Positions 50,357-63,932 of a stretch of 64,000 bases of DNA are shown here, one piece after another; positions within the stretch are counted from its first letter, which is position 1; every line of letters begins with the position of its first letter. The notes under the pieces are model-generated. The model saw nothing but the letters and a program-made list of their open reading frames with translations, made no database searches and was not told where the DNA came from. Origin of the DNA: Sepiola atlantica (Eukaryota; Mollusca; Cephalopoda; Sepiida; Sepiolidae); contig CAUVYP010001208.1 in the NCBI GenBank assembly GCA_963556195.1, positions 2,976,001 to 3,040,000 of the forward strand, in the 5' to 3' direction. The position numbers and the translations under genes are program-made.

Positions 50357-52029
50357 TTAGCGCGTTTTAAAGTTGATATCGCTTTTGTTTATAACTTCCA
50401 CATTTATTCGAATTGTGCAACGAAACTTTGCAGACAGTCGCGGAGACACATGTTCTACTGAAGTACCAAGTTTCAGAAGTGCAGCTCTTGTACTGCCGGA
50501 GATATGTCGATACAAACCGAATACGCAAATCATCAACAAAATTTAGCGCGTTTTAAAGTTGATATCGCTTTTGTTTATAACTTCCACATTTATTCGAATT
50601 GTGCAACGAAACTTTGCACAGATTAGCGGAGTCAAATGTTCTACGAAAGTACCAAGTTTCAGAAGTGCAGCTCTTGTACTGCCGGAGATATGTCGATACA
50701 AACTGAATACGCAAAACATCAACAAAATTTAGCGCGTTTTAAAGTTGATATCGCTTTTGTTTATAACTTCCACATTTATTCGAATTGTGCAACGAAACTT
50801 TGCACAGATTAGCGGAGGCACATTTTCTACTGAAGTACCAAGTTTCAGAAGTGCAGCTCTTGTACTGCCGGAGATATGTCGATACAAACTGAATACGCAA
50901 ACTATCAACAAAATTTAGTGCGATTTAAAGTTGATATCGCTTTTGTTTATAACTTCACCATTCTTTAGAATTGTGCAACGAAACTTTGCAGAGATAAGCG
51001 GAGTCACATGCTCTACTGAAGTACCAAGTTTCAGAAGTGCAGCTCTTTTACTGCCGGAGATATGTCGATACAAACTGAATACGCAAAACATCAACAAAAT
51101 TTAGCGCGTTTTAAAGTTGATATCGCTTTTGTTTATAACTTCCACATTTATTCGAATTGTGCAACGAAACTTTGCACAGATTAGCGGAGTCACATGTTCT
51201 ACTGAAGTACCAAGTTTCAGAAGTGCAGCTCTTGTACTGCCGGAGATATGTCGATAAAAACTGAATACGCAAACTATCAACAAAATTTAGTGCGATTTAA
51301 AGTTGATATCGCTTTTGTTTATAACTTCACCATTCTTTAGAATTGTGCAACGAAACTTTGCAGATATAAGCGGAGTCACATGCTCTACTGCAGTACCAAG
51401 TTTCAGAATTGCAGCTCTTTTACTGCCGGAGATATGTCGATACAAACTGAATACGCAAAACATCGACAAAATTTAGCGCGTTTTAAAGTTGATATCGCTT
51501 TTGTTTATAACTTCCACATTTATTCGAATTGTGCAACGAAATTCTGCACAGATTAGCGGAGTCACATGTTCTACTGAAGTACCAAGTTTCAGAAGTGCAG
51601 CTCTTGTACTGCCGGAGATATGTCGATACAAACTGAATACGCAAAACATCAACAAAATTTAGCGCGTTTTAAAGTTGATATCGCTTTTGTTTATAACTTC
51701 CACATTTATTCGAATTGTGCAACGAAACTTTGCAGACCGTCGCGGAGACACACGTTCTACTGAAGTACCAAGTTTCAGAAGTGCAGCTCTTGTACTGCCG
51801 GAGATATGTCGATACAAACTGAATACGCAAAACATCAACAAAATTTAGCGCGTTTTAAAGTTGATATCGCTTTTGTTTATAACTTCCACATTTATTCGAA
51901 TTGTGCAACGAAACTTTGTAGACAGTCGCGATAGGCCTTTTCTACTGAGGTACCAAGTTTCAGAAGTGCAGCTCTTGTACTGCCGGAGATATGTCGATAC
52001 AAACTGAATACGCAAAACATCAACAAAAT
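48869..52029 (+). repeat. 17-monomer tandem duplication, copy A (3,161 bp)
   Basis: Order P2, L1, H2, L2, E, R, T, K, S, V, P2, L1, H2, L2, E, R, K. Length is 17 x 186 - 1 because the last K (51,845) lacks one g: cagtcgcgatagg near 51,930. Markers include tagtccgattt in L2, actgcagtaccca in T, gcaaatcatcaac in S, ttctacgaaag in V, and cagatataagcgg in the second L2. All recur 3,161 bp downstream. Confidence 0.95.
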
Positions 52030-55000
52030 TTAGCGCGTTTTAAAGTTGATATCGCTTTTGTTTATAACTTCCACATTTATTCGAATTGTGCAACGAAATT
52101 TTGCACAGATTAGCGGAGGCACATTTTCTACTGAAGTACCAAGTTTCAGAAGTGCAGCTCTTGTACTGCCGGAGATATGTCGATACAAACTGAATACGCA
52201 AACTATCAACAAAATTTAGTGCGATTTAAAGTTGATATCGCTTTTGTTTATAACTTCACCATTCTTTAGAATTGTGCAACGAAACTTTGCAGAGATAAGC
52301 GGAGTCACATGCTCTACTGAAGTACCAAGTTTCAGAAGTGCAGCTCTTTTACTGCCGGAGATATGTCGATACAAACTGAATACGCAAAACATCAACAAAA
52401 TTTAGCGCGTTTTAAAGTTGATATCGCTTTTGTTTATAACTTCCACATTTATTCGAATTGTGCAACGAAACTTTGCACAGATTAGCGGAGTCACATGTTC
52501 TACTGAAGTACCAAGTTTCAGAAGTGCAGCTCTTGTACTGCCGGAGATATGTCGATAAAAACTGAATACGCAAACTATCAACAAAATTTAGTCCGATTTA
52601 AAGTTGATATCGCTTTTGTTTATAACTTCACGATTCTTTAGAATTGTGCAACGAGACTTTGCAGAGATAAGCGGAGTCACATGCTCTACTGAAGTACCAA
52701 GTTTCAGAAGTGCAGCTCTTTTACTGCCGGAGATATGTCGATACAAACTGAATACGCAAAACATCGACAAAATTTAGCGCGTTTTAAAGTTGATATCGCT
52801 TTTGTTTATAACTTCCACATTTATTCGAATTGTGCAACGAAATTCTGCACAGATTAGCGGAGTCACATGTTCTACTGAAGTACCAAGTTTCAGAAGTGCA
52901 GCTCTTTTACTGCCGGAGATATGTCGATACAAACTGAATACGCAAAACATCAACAAAATTTAGCGCGTTTTAAAGTTGATATCGCTTTTGTTTATAACTT
53001 CCACATTTATTCGAATTGTGCAACGAAACTTTGCAGACCGTCGCGGAGACACACGTTCTACTGAAGTACCAAGTTTCAGAAGTGCAGCTCTTGTACTGCC
53101 GGAGATATGTCGATACAAACTGAATACGCAAAACATCAACAAAATTTAGCGCGTTTTAAAGTTGATATCGCTTTTGTTTATAACTTCCACATTTATTCGA
53201 GTTGTGCAACGAAACTTTGCACAGATTAGCGGAGTCACATTTTCTACTGCAGTACCCAGTTTCAGAAGTGCAGCTCTTGTACTGCCGGAGATATGTCGAT
53301 ACAAACTGAATACGCAAAACATCAACAAAATTTAGCGCGTTTTAAAGTTGATATCGCTTTTGTTTATAACTTCCACATTTATTCGAATTGTGCAACGAAA
53401 CTTTGTAGACAGTCGCGGATAGGCCTTTTCTACTGAGGTACCAAGTTTCAGAAGTGCAGCTCTTGTACTGCCGGAGATATGTCGATACAAACTGAATACG
53501 CAAAACATCAACAAAATTTAGCGCGTTTTAAAGTTGATATCGCTTTTGTTTATAACTTCCACATTTATTCGAATTGTGCAACGAAACTTTGCAGACAGTC
53601 GCGGAGACACATGTTCTACTGAAGTACCAAGTTTCAGAAGTGCAGCTCTTGTACTGCCGGAGATATGTCGATACAAACCGAATACGCAAATCATCAACAA
53701 AATTTAGCGCGTTTTAAAGTTGATATCGCTTTTGTTTATAACTTCCACATTTATTCGAATTGTGCAACGAAACTTTGCACAGATTAGCGGAGTCAAATGT
53801 TCTACGAAAGTACCAAGTTTCAGAAGTGCAGCTCTTGTACTGCCGGAGATATGTCGATACAAACTGAATACGCAAAACATCAACAAAATTTAGCGCGTTT
53901 TAAAGTTGATATCGCTTTTGTTTATAACTTCCACATTTATTCGAATTGTGCAACGAAACTTTGCACAGATTAGCGGAGGCACATTTTCTACTGAAGTACC
54001 AAGTTTCAGAAGTGCAGCTCTTGTACTGCCGGAGATATGTCGATACAAACTGAATACGCAAACTATCAACAAAATTTAGTGCGATTTAAAGTTGATATCG
54101 CTTTTGTTTATAACTTCACCATTCTTTAGAATTGTGCAACGAAACTTTGCAGAGATAAGCGGAGTCACATGCTCTACTGAAGTACCAAGTTTCAGAAGTG
54201 CAGCTCTTTTACTGCCGGAGATATGTCGATACAAACTGAATACGCAAAACATCAACAAAATTTAGCGCGTTTTAAAGTTGATATCGCTTTTGTTTATAAC
54301 TTCCACATTTATTCGAATTGTGCAACGAAACTTTGCACAGATTAGCGGAGTCACATGTTCTACTGAAGTACCAAGTTTCAGAAGTGCAGCTCTTGTACTG
54401 CCGGAGATATGTCGATAAAAACTGAATACGCAAACTATCAACAAAATTTAGTGCGATTTAAAGTTGATATCGCTTTTGTTTATAACTTCACCATTCTTTA
54501 GAATTGTGCAACGAAACTTTGCAGATATAAGCGGAGTCACATGCTCTACTGCAGTACCAAGTTTCAGAATTGCAGCTCTTTTACTGCCGGAGATATGTCG
54601 ATACAAACTGAATACGCAAAACATCGACAAAATTTAGCGCGTTTTAAAGTTGATATCGCTTTTGTTTATAACTTCCACATTTATTCGAATTGTGCAACGA
54701 AATTCTGCACAGATTAGCGGAGTCACATGTTCTACTGAAGTACCAAGTTTCAGAAGTGCAGCTCTTGTACTGCCGGAGATATGTCGATACAAACTGAATA
54801 CGCAAAACATCAACAAAATTTAGCGCGTTTTAAAGTTGATATCGCTTTTGTTTATAACTTCCACATTTATTCGAATTGTGCAACGAAACTTTGCAGACCG
54901 TCGCGGAGACACACGTTCTACTGAAGTACCAAGTTTCAGAAGTGCAGCTCTTGTACTGCCGGAGATATGTCGATACAAACTGAATACGCAAAACATCAAC

Positions 55001-55190
55001 AAAATTTAGCGCGTTTTAAAGTTGATATCGCTTTTGTTTATAACTTCCACATTTATTCGAATTGTGCAACGAAACTTTGTAGACAGTCGCGATAGGCCTT
55101 TTCTACTGAGGTACCAAGTTTCAGAAGTGCAGCTCTTGTACTGCCGGAGATATGTCGATACAAACTGAATACGCAAAACATCAACAAAAT
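52030..55190 (+). repeat. 17-monomer tandem duplication, copy B (3,161 bp)
   Basis: Direct, abutting copy of 48,869-52,029 with the same private variants, including the one-base deletion in K near 55,091. Conceptual translations of corresponding monomers are identical. Because this single-base deletion is present in both copies at the same place, it predates the duplication. Confidence 0.95.
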
Positions 55191-56864
55191 TTAGCGCGTT
55201 TTAAAGTTGATATCGCTTTTGTTTATAACTTCCACATTTATTCGAATTGTGCAACGAAACTTTGCAGACAGTCGCGGAGACACATGTTCTACTGAAGTAC
55301 CAAGTCTCAGAAGTGCAGCTCTTGTACTGCCGGAGATATGTCGATACAAACCGAATACGCAAAACATCAACAAAATTTAGCGCGTTTTAAAGTTTATATC
55401 GCTTTTGTTTATAACTTCCACATTTATTCGAATTGTGCAACGAAATTTTGCACAGATTAGCGGAGGCACATTTTCTACTGAAGTACCAAGTTTCAGAAGT
55501 GCAGCTCTTGTACTGCCGGAGATATGTCGATACAAACTGAATACGCAAAACATCAACAAAATTTAGAGCGTTTTAAAGTTGATATCGCTTTTGTTTATAA
55601 CTTCCACATTTATTCGAATTGTGCAACGAAATTTTGCACAGATTAGCGGAGGCACATTTTCTACTGAAGTACCAAGTTTCAGAAGTGCAGCTCTTGTACT
55701 GCCGGAGATATGTCGATACAAACTGAATACGCAAACTATCAACAAAATTTAGTGCGATTTAAAGTTGATATCGCTTTTGTTTATAACTTCACCATTCTTT
55801 AGAATTGTGCAACGAAACTTTGCAGAGATAAGCGGAGTCACATGCTCTACTGAAGTACCAAGTTTCAGAAGTGCAGCTCTTTTACTGCCGGAGATATGTC
55901 GATACAAACTGAATACGCAAAACATCAACAAAATTTAGCGCGTTTTAAAGTTGATATCGCTTTTGTTTATAACTTCCACATTTATTCGAATTGTGCAACG
56001 AAACTTTGCACAGATTAGCGGAGTCACATGTTCTACTGAAGTACCAAGTTTCAGAAGTGCAGCTCTTGTACTGCCGGAGATATGTCGATAAAAACTGAAT
56101 ACGCAAACTATCAACAAAATTTAGTGCGATTTAAAGTTGATATCGCTTTTGTTTATAACTTCACCGGTCTTTAGAATTGTGCAACGAAACTTTGCAGAGA
56201 TAAGCGGAGTCACATGCTCTACTGAAGTACCAAGTTTCAGAATTGCAGCTCTTTTACTGCCGGAGATATGTCGATACAAACTGAATACGCAAAACATCGA
56301 CAAAATTTAGCGCGTTTTAAAGTTGATATCGCTTTTGTTTATAACTTCCACATTTATTCGAATTGTGCAACGAAATTCTGCACAGATTAGCGGAGTCACA
56401 TGTTCTACTGAAGTACCAAGTTTCAGAAGTGCAGCTCTTGTACTGCCGGAGATATGTCGATACAAACTGAATACGCAAAACATCAACAAAATTTAGCGCG
56501 TTTTAAAGTTGATATCGCTTTTGTTTATAACTTCCACATTTATTCGAATTGTGCAACGAAACTTTGCAGACCGTCGCGGAGACACACGTTCTACTGAAGT
56601 ACCAAGTTTCAGAAGTGCAGCTCTTGTACTGCCGGAGATATGTCGATACAAACTGAATACGCAAAACATCAACAAAATTTAGCGCGTTTTAAAGTTGATA
56701 TCGCTTTTGTTTATAACTTCCACATTTATTCGAATTGTGCAACGAAACTTTGTAGACAGTCGCGGATAGGCCTTTTCTACTGAGGTACCAAGTTTCAGAA
56801 GTGCAGCTCTTGTACTGCCGGAGATATGTCGATACAAACTGAATACGCAAAACATCAACAAAAT
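55191..56864 (+). repeat. 9-monomer unit S P1 P2 L1 H2 L2 E R K, copy A (1,674 bp)
   Basis: P1 occupies the V slot and T is missing. The P1 at 55,377 has aagtttatatcgc, so GATATC is lost in this monomer. P2 starts with ttagagcgtttt. L2 (56,121) has caccggtctttag. Confidence 0.9.
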
Positions 56865-58538
56865 TTAGCGCGTTTTAAAGTTGATATCGCTTTTGTTTAT
56901 AACTTCCACATTTATTCGAATTGTGCAACGAAACTTTGCAGACAGTCGCGGAGACACATGTTCTACTGAAGTACCAAGTCTCAGAAGTGCAGCTCTTGTA
57001 CTGCCGGAGATATGTCGATACAAACCGAATACGCAAAACATCAACAAAATTTAGCGCGTTTTAAAGTTGATATCGCTTTTGTTTATAACTTCCACATTTA
57101 TTCGAATTGTGCAACGAAATTTTGCACAGATTAGCGGAGGCACATTTTCTACTGAAGTACCAAGTTTCAGAAGTGCAGCTCTTGTACTGCCGGAGATATG
57201 TCGATACAAACTGAATACGCAAAACATCAACAAAATTTAGCGCGTTTTAAAGTTGATATCGCTTTTGTTTATAACTTCCACATTTATTCGAATTGTGCAA
57301 CGAAATTTTGCACAGATTAGCGGAGGCACATTTTCTACTCAAGTACCAAGTTTCAGAAGTGCAGCTCTTGTACTGCCGGAGATATATCGATACAAACTGA
57401 ATACGCAAACTATCAACAAAATTTAGTGCGATTTAAAGTTGATATCGCTTTTGTTTATAACTTCACCATTCTTTAGAATTGTGCAACGAAACTTTGCAGA
57501 GATAAGCGGAGTCACATGCTCTACTGAAGTACCAAGTTTCAGAAGTGCAGCTCTTTTACTGCCGGAGATATGTCGATACAAACTGAATACGCAAAACATC
57601 AACAAAATTTAGCGCGTTTTAAAGTTGATATCGCTTTTGTTTATAACTTCCACATTTATTCGAATTGTGCAACGAAACTTTGCACAGATTAGCGGAGTCA
57701 CATGTTCTACTGAAGTACCAAGTTTCAGAAGTGCAGCTCTTGTACTGCCGGAGATATGTCGATAAAAACTGAATACGCAAACTATCAACAAAATTTAGTG
57801 CGATTTAAAGTTGATATCGCTTTTGTTTATAACTTCACCATTCTTTAGAATTGTGCAACGAAACTTTGCAGAGATAAGCGGAGTCACATGCTCTACTGAA
57901 GTACCAAGTTTCAGAATTGCAGCTCTTTTACTGCCGGAGATATGTCGATACAAACTGAATACGCAAAACATCGACAAAATTTAGCGCGTTTTAAAGTTGA
58001 TATCGCTTTTGTTTATAACTTCCACATTTATTCGAATTGTGCAACGAAATTCTGCACAGATTAGCGGAGTCACATGTTCTACTGAAGTACCAAGTTTCAG
58101 AAGTGCAGCTCTTGTACTGCCGGAGATATGTCGATACAAACTGAATACGCAAAACATCAACAAAATTTAGCGCGTTTTAAAGTTGATATCGCTTTTGTTT
58201 ATAACTTCCACATTTATTCGAATTGTGCAACGAAACTTTGCAGACCGTCGCGGAGACACACGTTCTACTGAAGTACCAAGTTTCAGAAGTGCAGCTCTTG
58301 TACTGCTGGAGATATGTCGATACAAACTGAATACGCAAAACATCAACAAAATTTAGCGCGTTTTAAAGTTGATATCGCTTTTGTTTATAACTTCCACATT
58401 TATTCGAATTGTGCAACGAAACTTTGTAGACAGTCGCGGATAGGCCTTTTCTACTGAGGTACCAAGTTTCAGAAGTGCAGCTCTTGTACTGCCGGAGATA
58501 TGTCGATACAAACTGAATACGCAAAACATCAACAAAAT
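56865..58538 (+). repeat. 9-monomer unit S P1 P2 L1 H2 L2 E R K, copy B (1,674 bp)
   Basis: Same order as the preceding 9-mer at +1,674 bp. Private changes are ctactcaagtacc and gatatatcgatac in the P2 at 57,237 and tactgctggag in the R at 58,167. Confidence 0.9.
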
Positions 58539-60212
58539 TTAGCGCGTTTTAAAGTTGATATCGCTTTTGTTTATAACTTCCACATTTATTCGAATTGTGC
58601 AACGAAACTTTGCAGACAGTCGCGGAGACACATGTTCTACTGAAGTACCAAGTCTCAGAAGTGCAGCTCTTGTACTGCCGGAGATATGTCGATACAAACC
58701 GAATACGCAAAACATCAACAAAATTTAGCGCGTTTTAAAGTTGATATCGCTTTTGTTTATAACTTCCACATTTATTCGAATTGTGCAACGAAATTTTGCA
58801 CAGATTAGCAGAGGCACATTTTCTACTGAAGTACCAAGTTTCAGAAGTGCAGCTCTTGCACTGCCGGAGATATGTCGATACAAACTGAATACGCAAACTA
58901 TCAACAAAATTTAGTGCGATTTAAAGTTGATATCGCTTTTGTTTATAACTTCACCATTCTTTAGAATTGTGCAACGAAACTTTGCAGAGATAAGCGGAGT
59001 CACATGCTCTACTGAAGTACCAAGTTTCAGAAGTGCAGCTCTTTTACTGCCGGAGATATGTCGATACAAACTGAATACGCAAAACATCAACAAAATTTAG
59101 CGCGTTTTAAAGTTGATATCGCTTTTGTTTATAACTTCCACATTTATTCGAATTGTGCAACGAAACTTTGCACAGATTAGCGGAGTCACATGTTCTACTG
59201 AAGTACCAAGTTTCAGAAGTGCAGCTCTTGTACTGCCGGAGATATGTCGATACAAACTGAATACGCAAACTATCAACAAAATTTAGTGCGATTTAAAGTA
59301 GATATCGCTTTTGTTTATAACTTCACCATTCTTTAGAATTGTGCAACGAAACTTTGCAGAGATAAGCGGAGTCACATGCTCTACTGAAGTACCAAGTTTC
59401 AGAATTGCAGCTCTTTTACTGCCGGAGATATGTCGATACAAACTGAATACGCAAAACATCGACAAAATTTAGCGCGTTTTAAAGTTGATATCGCTTTTGT
59501 TTATAACTTCCACATTTATTCGAATTGTGCAACGAAACTTTGCACAGATTAGCGGAGTCACATGTTCTACTGAAGTACCAAGTTTCAGAAGTGCAGCTCT
59601 TGTACTGCCGGAGATATGTCGATACAAACTGAATACGCAAAACATCAACAAAATTTAGCGCGTTTTAAAGTTGATATCGCTTTTGTTTATAACTTCCACA
59701 TTTATTCGAATTGTGCAACGAAACTTTGCAGACCGTCGCGGAGACACACGTTCTACTAAAGTACCACGTTTCAGAAGTGCAGCTCTTGTACTGCCGGAGA
59801 TATGTCGATACAAACTGAATACGCAAAACATCAACAAAATTTAGCGCGTTTTAAAGTTGATATCGCTTTTGTTTATAACTTCCACATTTATTCGAATTGT
59901 GCAACGAAACTTTGCACAGATTAGCGGAGTCACATTTTCTACTGAGGTACCAAGTTTCAGAAGTGCAGCTCTTGTACTGCCGGAGATATGTCGATACAAA
60001 CTGAATACGCAAAACATCAACAAAATTTAGCGCGTTTTAAAGTTGATATCGCTTTTGTTTATAACTTCCACATTTATTCGAATTGTGCAACGAAACTTTG
60101 TAGACAGTCGCGGATAGGCTTTTTCTACTGAAGTACCAAGTTTCAGAAGTGCAGCTCTTGTACTGCCGGAGATATGTCGATACAAACTGAATACGCAAAA
60201 CATCAACAAAAT
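58539..60212 (+). repeat. 9-monomer unit S P2 L1 H2 L2 H1 R T K, copy A
   Basis: V is missing and H1 is in the E slot, as in the 18-24 kb zone. The L2 at 59,283 has aaagtagatatc, also seen at 18,177, 22,455, 24,129 and 25,803, linking the two zones. P2 has gattagcagaggc and cttgcactgcc, and the R at 59,655 has ctactaaagtaccacg. Confidence 0.88.
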
Positions 60213-61886
60213 TTAGCGCGTTTTAAAGTTGATATCGCTTTTGTTTATAACTTCCACATTTATTCGAATTGTGCAACGAAACTTTGCAGACAGTCGCGGA
60301 GACACATGTTCTACTGAAGTACCAAGTCTCAGAAGTGCAGCTCTTGTACTGCCGGAGATATGTCGATACAAACCGAATACGCAAAACATCAACAAAATTT
60401 AGCGCGTTTTAAAGTTGATATCGCTTTTGTTTATAACTTCCACATTTATTCGAATTGTGCAACGAAATTTTCCACAGATTAGCGGAGGCACATTTTCTAC
60501 TGAAGTACCAAGTTTCAGAAGTGCAGCTCTTGTACTGCCGGAGATATGTCGATACAAACTGAATACGCAAACTATCAACAAAATTTAGTGCGATTTAAAG
60601 TTGATATCGCTTTTGTTTATAACTTCACCATTCTTTAGAATTGTGCAACGAAACTTTGCAGAGATAAGCGGAGTCACATGCTCTACTGAAGTACCAAGTT
60701 TCAGAAGTGCAGCTCTTGTACTGCCGGAGATATGTCGATACAAACTGAATACGCAAAACATCAACAAAATTTAGCGCGTTTTAAAGTTGATATCGCTTTT
60801 GTTTATAACTTCCACATTTATTCGAATTGTGCAACGAAACTTTGCACAGATTAGCGGAGTCACATGTTCTACTGAAGTACCAAGTTTCAGAAGTGCAGCT
60901 CTTGTACTGCCGGAGATATGTCGATACAAACTGAATACGCAAACTATCAACAAAATTTAGTGCGATTTAAAGTAGATATCGCTTTTGTTTATAACTTCAC
61001 CATTCTTTAGAATTGTGCAACGAAACTTTGCAGAGATAAGCGGAGTCACATGCTCTACTGAAGTACCAAGTTTCAGAAGTGCAGCTCTTTTACTGCCGGA
61101 GATATGTCGATACAAACTGAATACGCAAAACATCGACAAAATTTAGCGCGTTTTAAAGTTGATATCGCTTTTGTTTATAACTTCCACATTTATTCGAATT
61201 GTGCAACGAAACTTTGCACAGATTAGCGGAGTCACATGTTCTACTGAAGTACCAAGTTTCAGAAGTGCAGCTCTTGTACTGCCGGAGATATGTCGATACA
61301 AACTGAATACGCAAAACATCAACAAAATTTAGCGCGTTTTAAAGTTGATATCGCTTTTGTTTATAACTTCCACATTTATTCGAATTGTGCAACGAAACCT
61401 TGCAGACCGTCGCGGAGACACACGTTCTACTGAAGTACCAAGTTTCAGAAGTGCAGCTCTTGTACTGCCGGAGATATGTCGATACAAACTGAATACGCAA
61501 AACATCAACAAAATTTAGCGCGTTTTAAAGTTGATATCGCTTTTGTTTATAACTTCCACATTTATTCGAATTGTGCAACGAAACTTTGCACAGATTAGCG
61601 GAGTCACATTTTCTACTGAAGTACCCAGTTTCAGAAGTGCAGCTCTTGTACTGCCGGAGATATGTCGATACAAACTGAATACGCAAAACATCAACAAAAT
61701 TTAGCGCGTTTTAAAGTTGATATCGCTTTTGTTTATAACTTCCACATTTATTCGAATTGTGCAACGAAACTTTGTAGACAGTCGCGGATAGGCCTTTTCT
61801 ACTGAGGTACCAAGTTTCAGAAGTGCAGCTCTTGTACTGCCGGAGATATGTCGATACAAACTGAATACGCAAAACATCAACAAAAT
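60213..61886 (+). repeat. 9-monomer unit S P2 L1 H2 L2 H1 R T K, copy B
   Basis: Same order as the preceding unit at +1,674 bp. P2 has gaaattttccacag. The L1 at 60,585 has cagctcttgtactg, as in non-L types, so its right part looks converted. R starts the gaaaccttgc sub-lineage. Confidence 0.88.
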
Positions 61887-62816
61887 TTAGCGTGTTTTAA
61901 AGTTTATATCGCTTTTGTTTATAACTTCCACATTTATTCGAATTGTGCAACGAAATTTTGCACAGATTAGCGGAGGCACATTTTCTACTGAAGTACCAAG
62001 TTTCAGAAGTGCAGCTCTTGTACTGCCGGAGATATGTCGATACAAACTGAATACGCAAACTATCAACAAAATTTAGTGCGATTTAAAGTTGATATCGCTT
62101 TTGTTTATAACTTCACCATTCTTTAGAATTGTGCAACGAAACTTTGCAGAGATAAGCGGAGTCACATGCTCTACTGAAGTACCAAGTTTCAGAAGTGCAG
62201 CTCTTTTACTGCCGGAGATATGTCGATACAAACTGAATACGCAAAACATCAACAAAATTTAGCGCGTTTTAAAGTTGATATCGCTTTTGTTTATAACTTC
62301 CACATTTATTCGAATTGTGCAACGAAACTTTGCACAGATTAGCGGAGTCACATGTTCTACTGAAGTACCAAGTTTCAGAAGTGCAGCTCTTGTACTGCCG
62401 GAGATATGTCGATACAAACTGAATACGCAAAACATCAACAAAATTTAGCGCGTTTTAAAGTTGATATCGCTTTTGTTTATAACTTCCACATTTATTCGAA
62501 TTGTGCAACGAAACCTTGCAGACCGTCGCGGAGACACACGTTCTACTGAAGTACCAAGTTTCAGAAGTGCAGCTCTTGTACTGCCGGAGATATGTCGATA
62601 CAAACTGAATACGCAAAACATCAACAAAATTTAGCGCGTTTTAAAGTTGATATCGCTTTTGTTTATAACTTCCACATTTATTCGAATTGTGCAACGAAAC
62701 TTTGTAGACAGTCGCGGATAGGCCTTTTCTACTGAGGTACCAAGTTTCAGAAGTGCAGCTCTTGTACTGCCGGAGATATGTCGATACAAACTGAATACGC
62801 AAAACATCAACAAAAT
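61887..62816 (+). repeat. 5-monomer remnant P2 L1 H1 R K
   Basis: A strongly shortened unit. P2 starts with gcgtgttttaaagtttatatc, which lacks GATATC. R carries gaaaccttgc and K follows without T. Confidence 0.87.
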
Positions 62817-63932
62817 TTAGCGCGTTTTAAAGTTGATATCGCTTTTGTTTATAACTTCCACATTTATTCGAATTGTGCAACGAAATTTTGCACAGATTAG
62901 CGGAGTCACATGTTCTACTGAAGTACCAAGTTTCAGAAGTGCAGCTCTTGTACTGCCGGAGATATGTCGATACAAACTGAATACGCAAACTATCAACAAC
63001 ATTTAGTGCGATTTAAAGTAGATATCGCTTTTGTTTATAACTTCACCATTCTTTAGAATTGTGCAACGAAACTTTGCAGAGATAAGCGGAGTCACATGCT
63101 CTACTGAAGTACCAAGTTTCAGAAGTGCAGCTCTTTTACTGCCGGAGATATGTCGATACAAACTGAATACGCAAAACATCGACAAAATTTAGCGCGTTTT
63201 AAAGTTGATATCGCTTTTGTTTATAACTTCCACATTTATTCGAATTGTGCAACGAAACTTTGCACAGATTAGCGGAGTCACATGTTCTACTGAAGTACCA
63301 AGTTTCAGAAGTGCAGCTCTTGTACTGCCGGAGATATGTCGATACAAACTAAATACGCAAAACATCAACAAAATTTAGCGCGTTTTAAAGTTGATATCGC
63401 TTTTGTTTATAACTTCCACATTTATTCGAATTGTGCAACGAAACCTTGCAGACCGTCGCGGAGACACACGTTCTACTGAAGTACCAAGTTTCAGAAGTGC
63501 AGCTCTTGTACTGCCGGAGATATGTCGATACAAACTGAATACGCAAAACATCAACAAAATTTAGCGCGTTTTAAAGTTGATATCGCTTTTGTTTATAACT
63601 TCCACATTTATTCGAATTGTGCAACGAAACTTTGCACAGATTAGCGGAGTCACATTTTCTACTGAAGTACCCAGTTTCAGAAGTGCAGCTCTTGTACTGC
63701 CGGAGATATGTCGATACAAACTGAATACGCAAAACATCAACAAAATTTAGCGCGTTTTAAAGTTGATATCGCTTTTGTTTATAACTTCCACATTTATTCG
63801 AATTGTGCAACGAAACTTTGTAGACAGTCGCGGATAGGCCTTTTCTACTGAGGTACCAAGTTTCAGAAGTGCAGCTCTTGTACTGCCGGAGATATGTCGA
63901 TACAAACTGAATACGCAAAACATCAACAAAAT
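62817..63932 (+). repeat. 6-monomer remnant H2 L2 H1 R T K
   Basis: The first monomer has gaaattttgcac of P2 with gtcacatgttc of H2, a P2/H2 hybrid that explains the missing L1 next to it. Its junction to L2 reads caacaacattt. The H1 at 63,189 has aaactaaatac. Confidence 0.86.

Noticed and set aside
134..63929. Hundreds of 60-codon minus-strand reading frames as a gene family
   Set aside because: Each frame is the satellite monomer itself, repeats with exact 186-bp period, starts at TTG rather than ATG, and ends at a stop inside the repeat. There is no ribosome binding site, promoter, signal, domain or codon bias distinct from the background.
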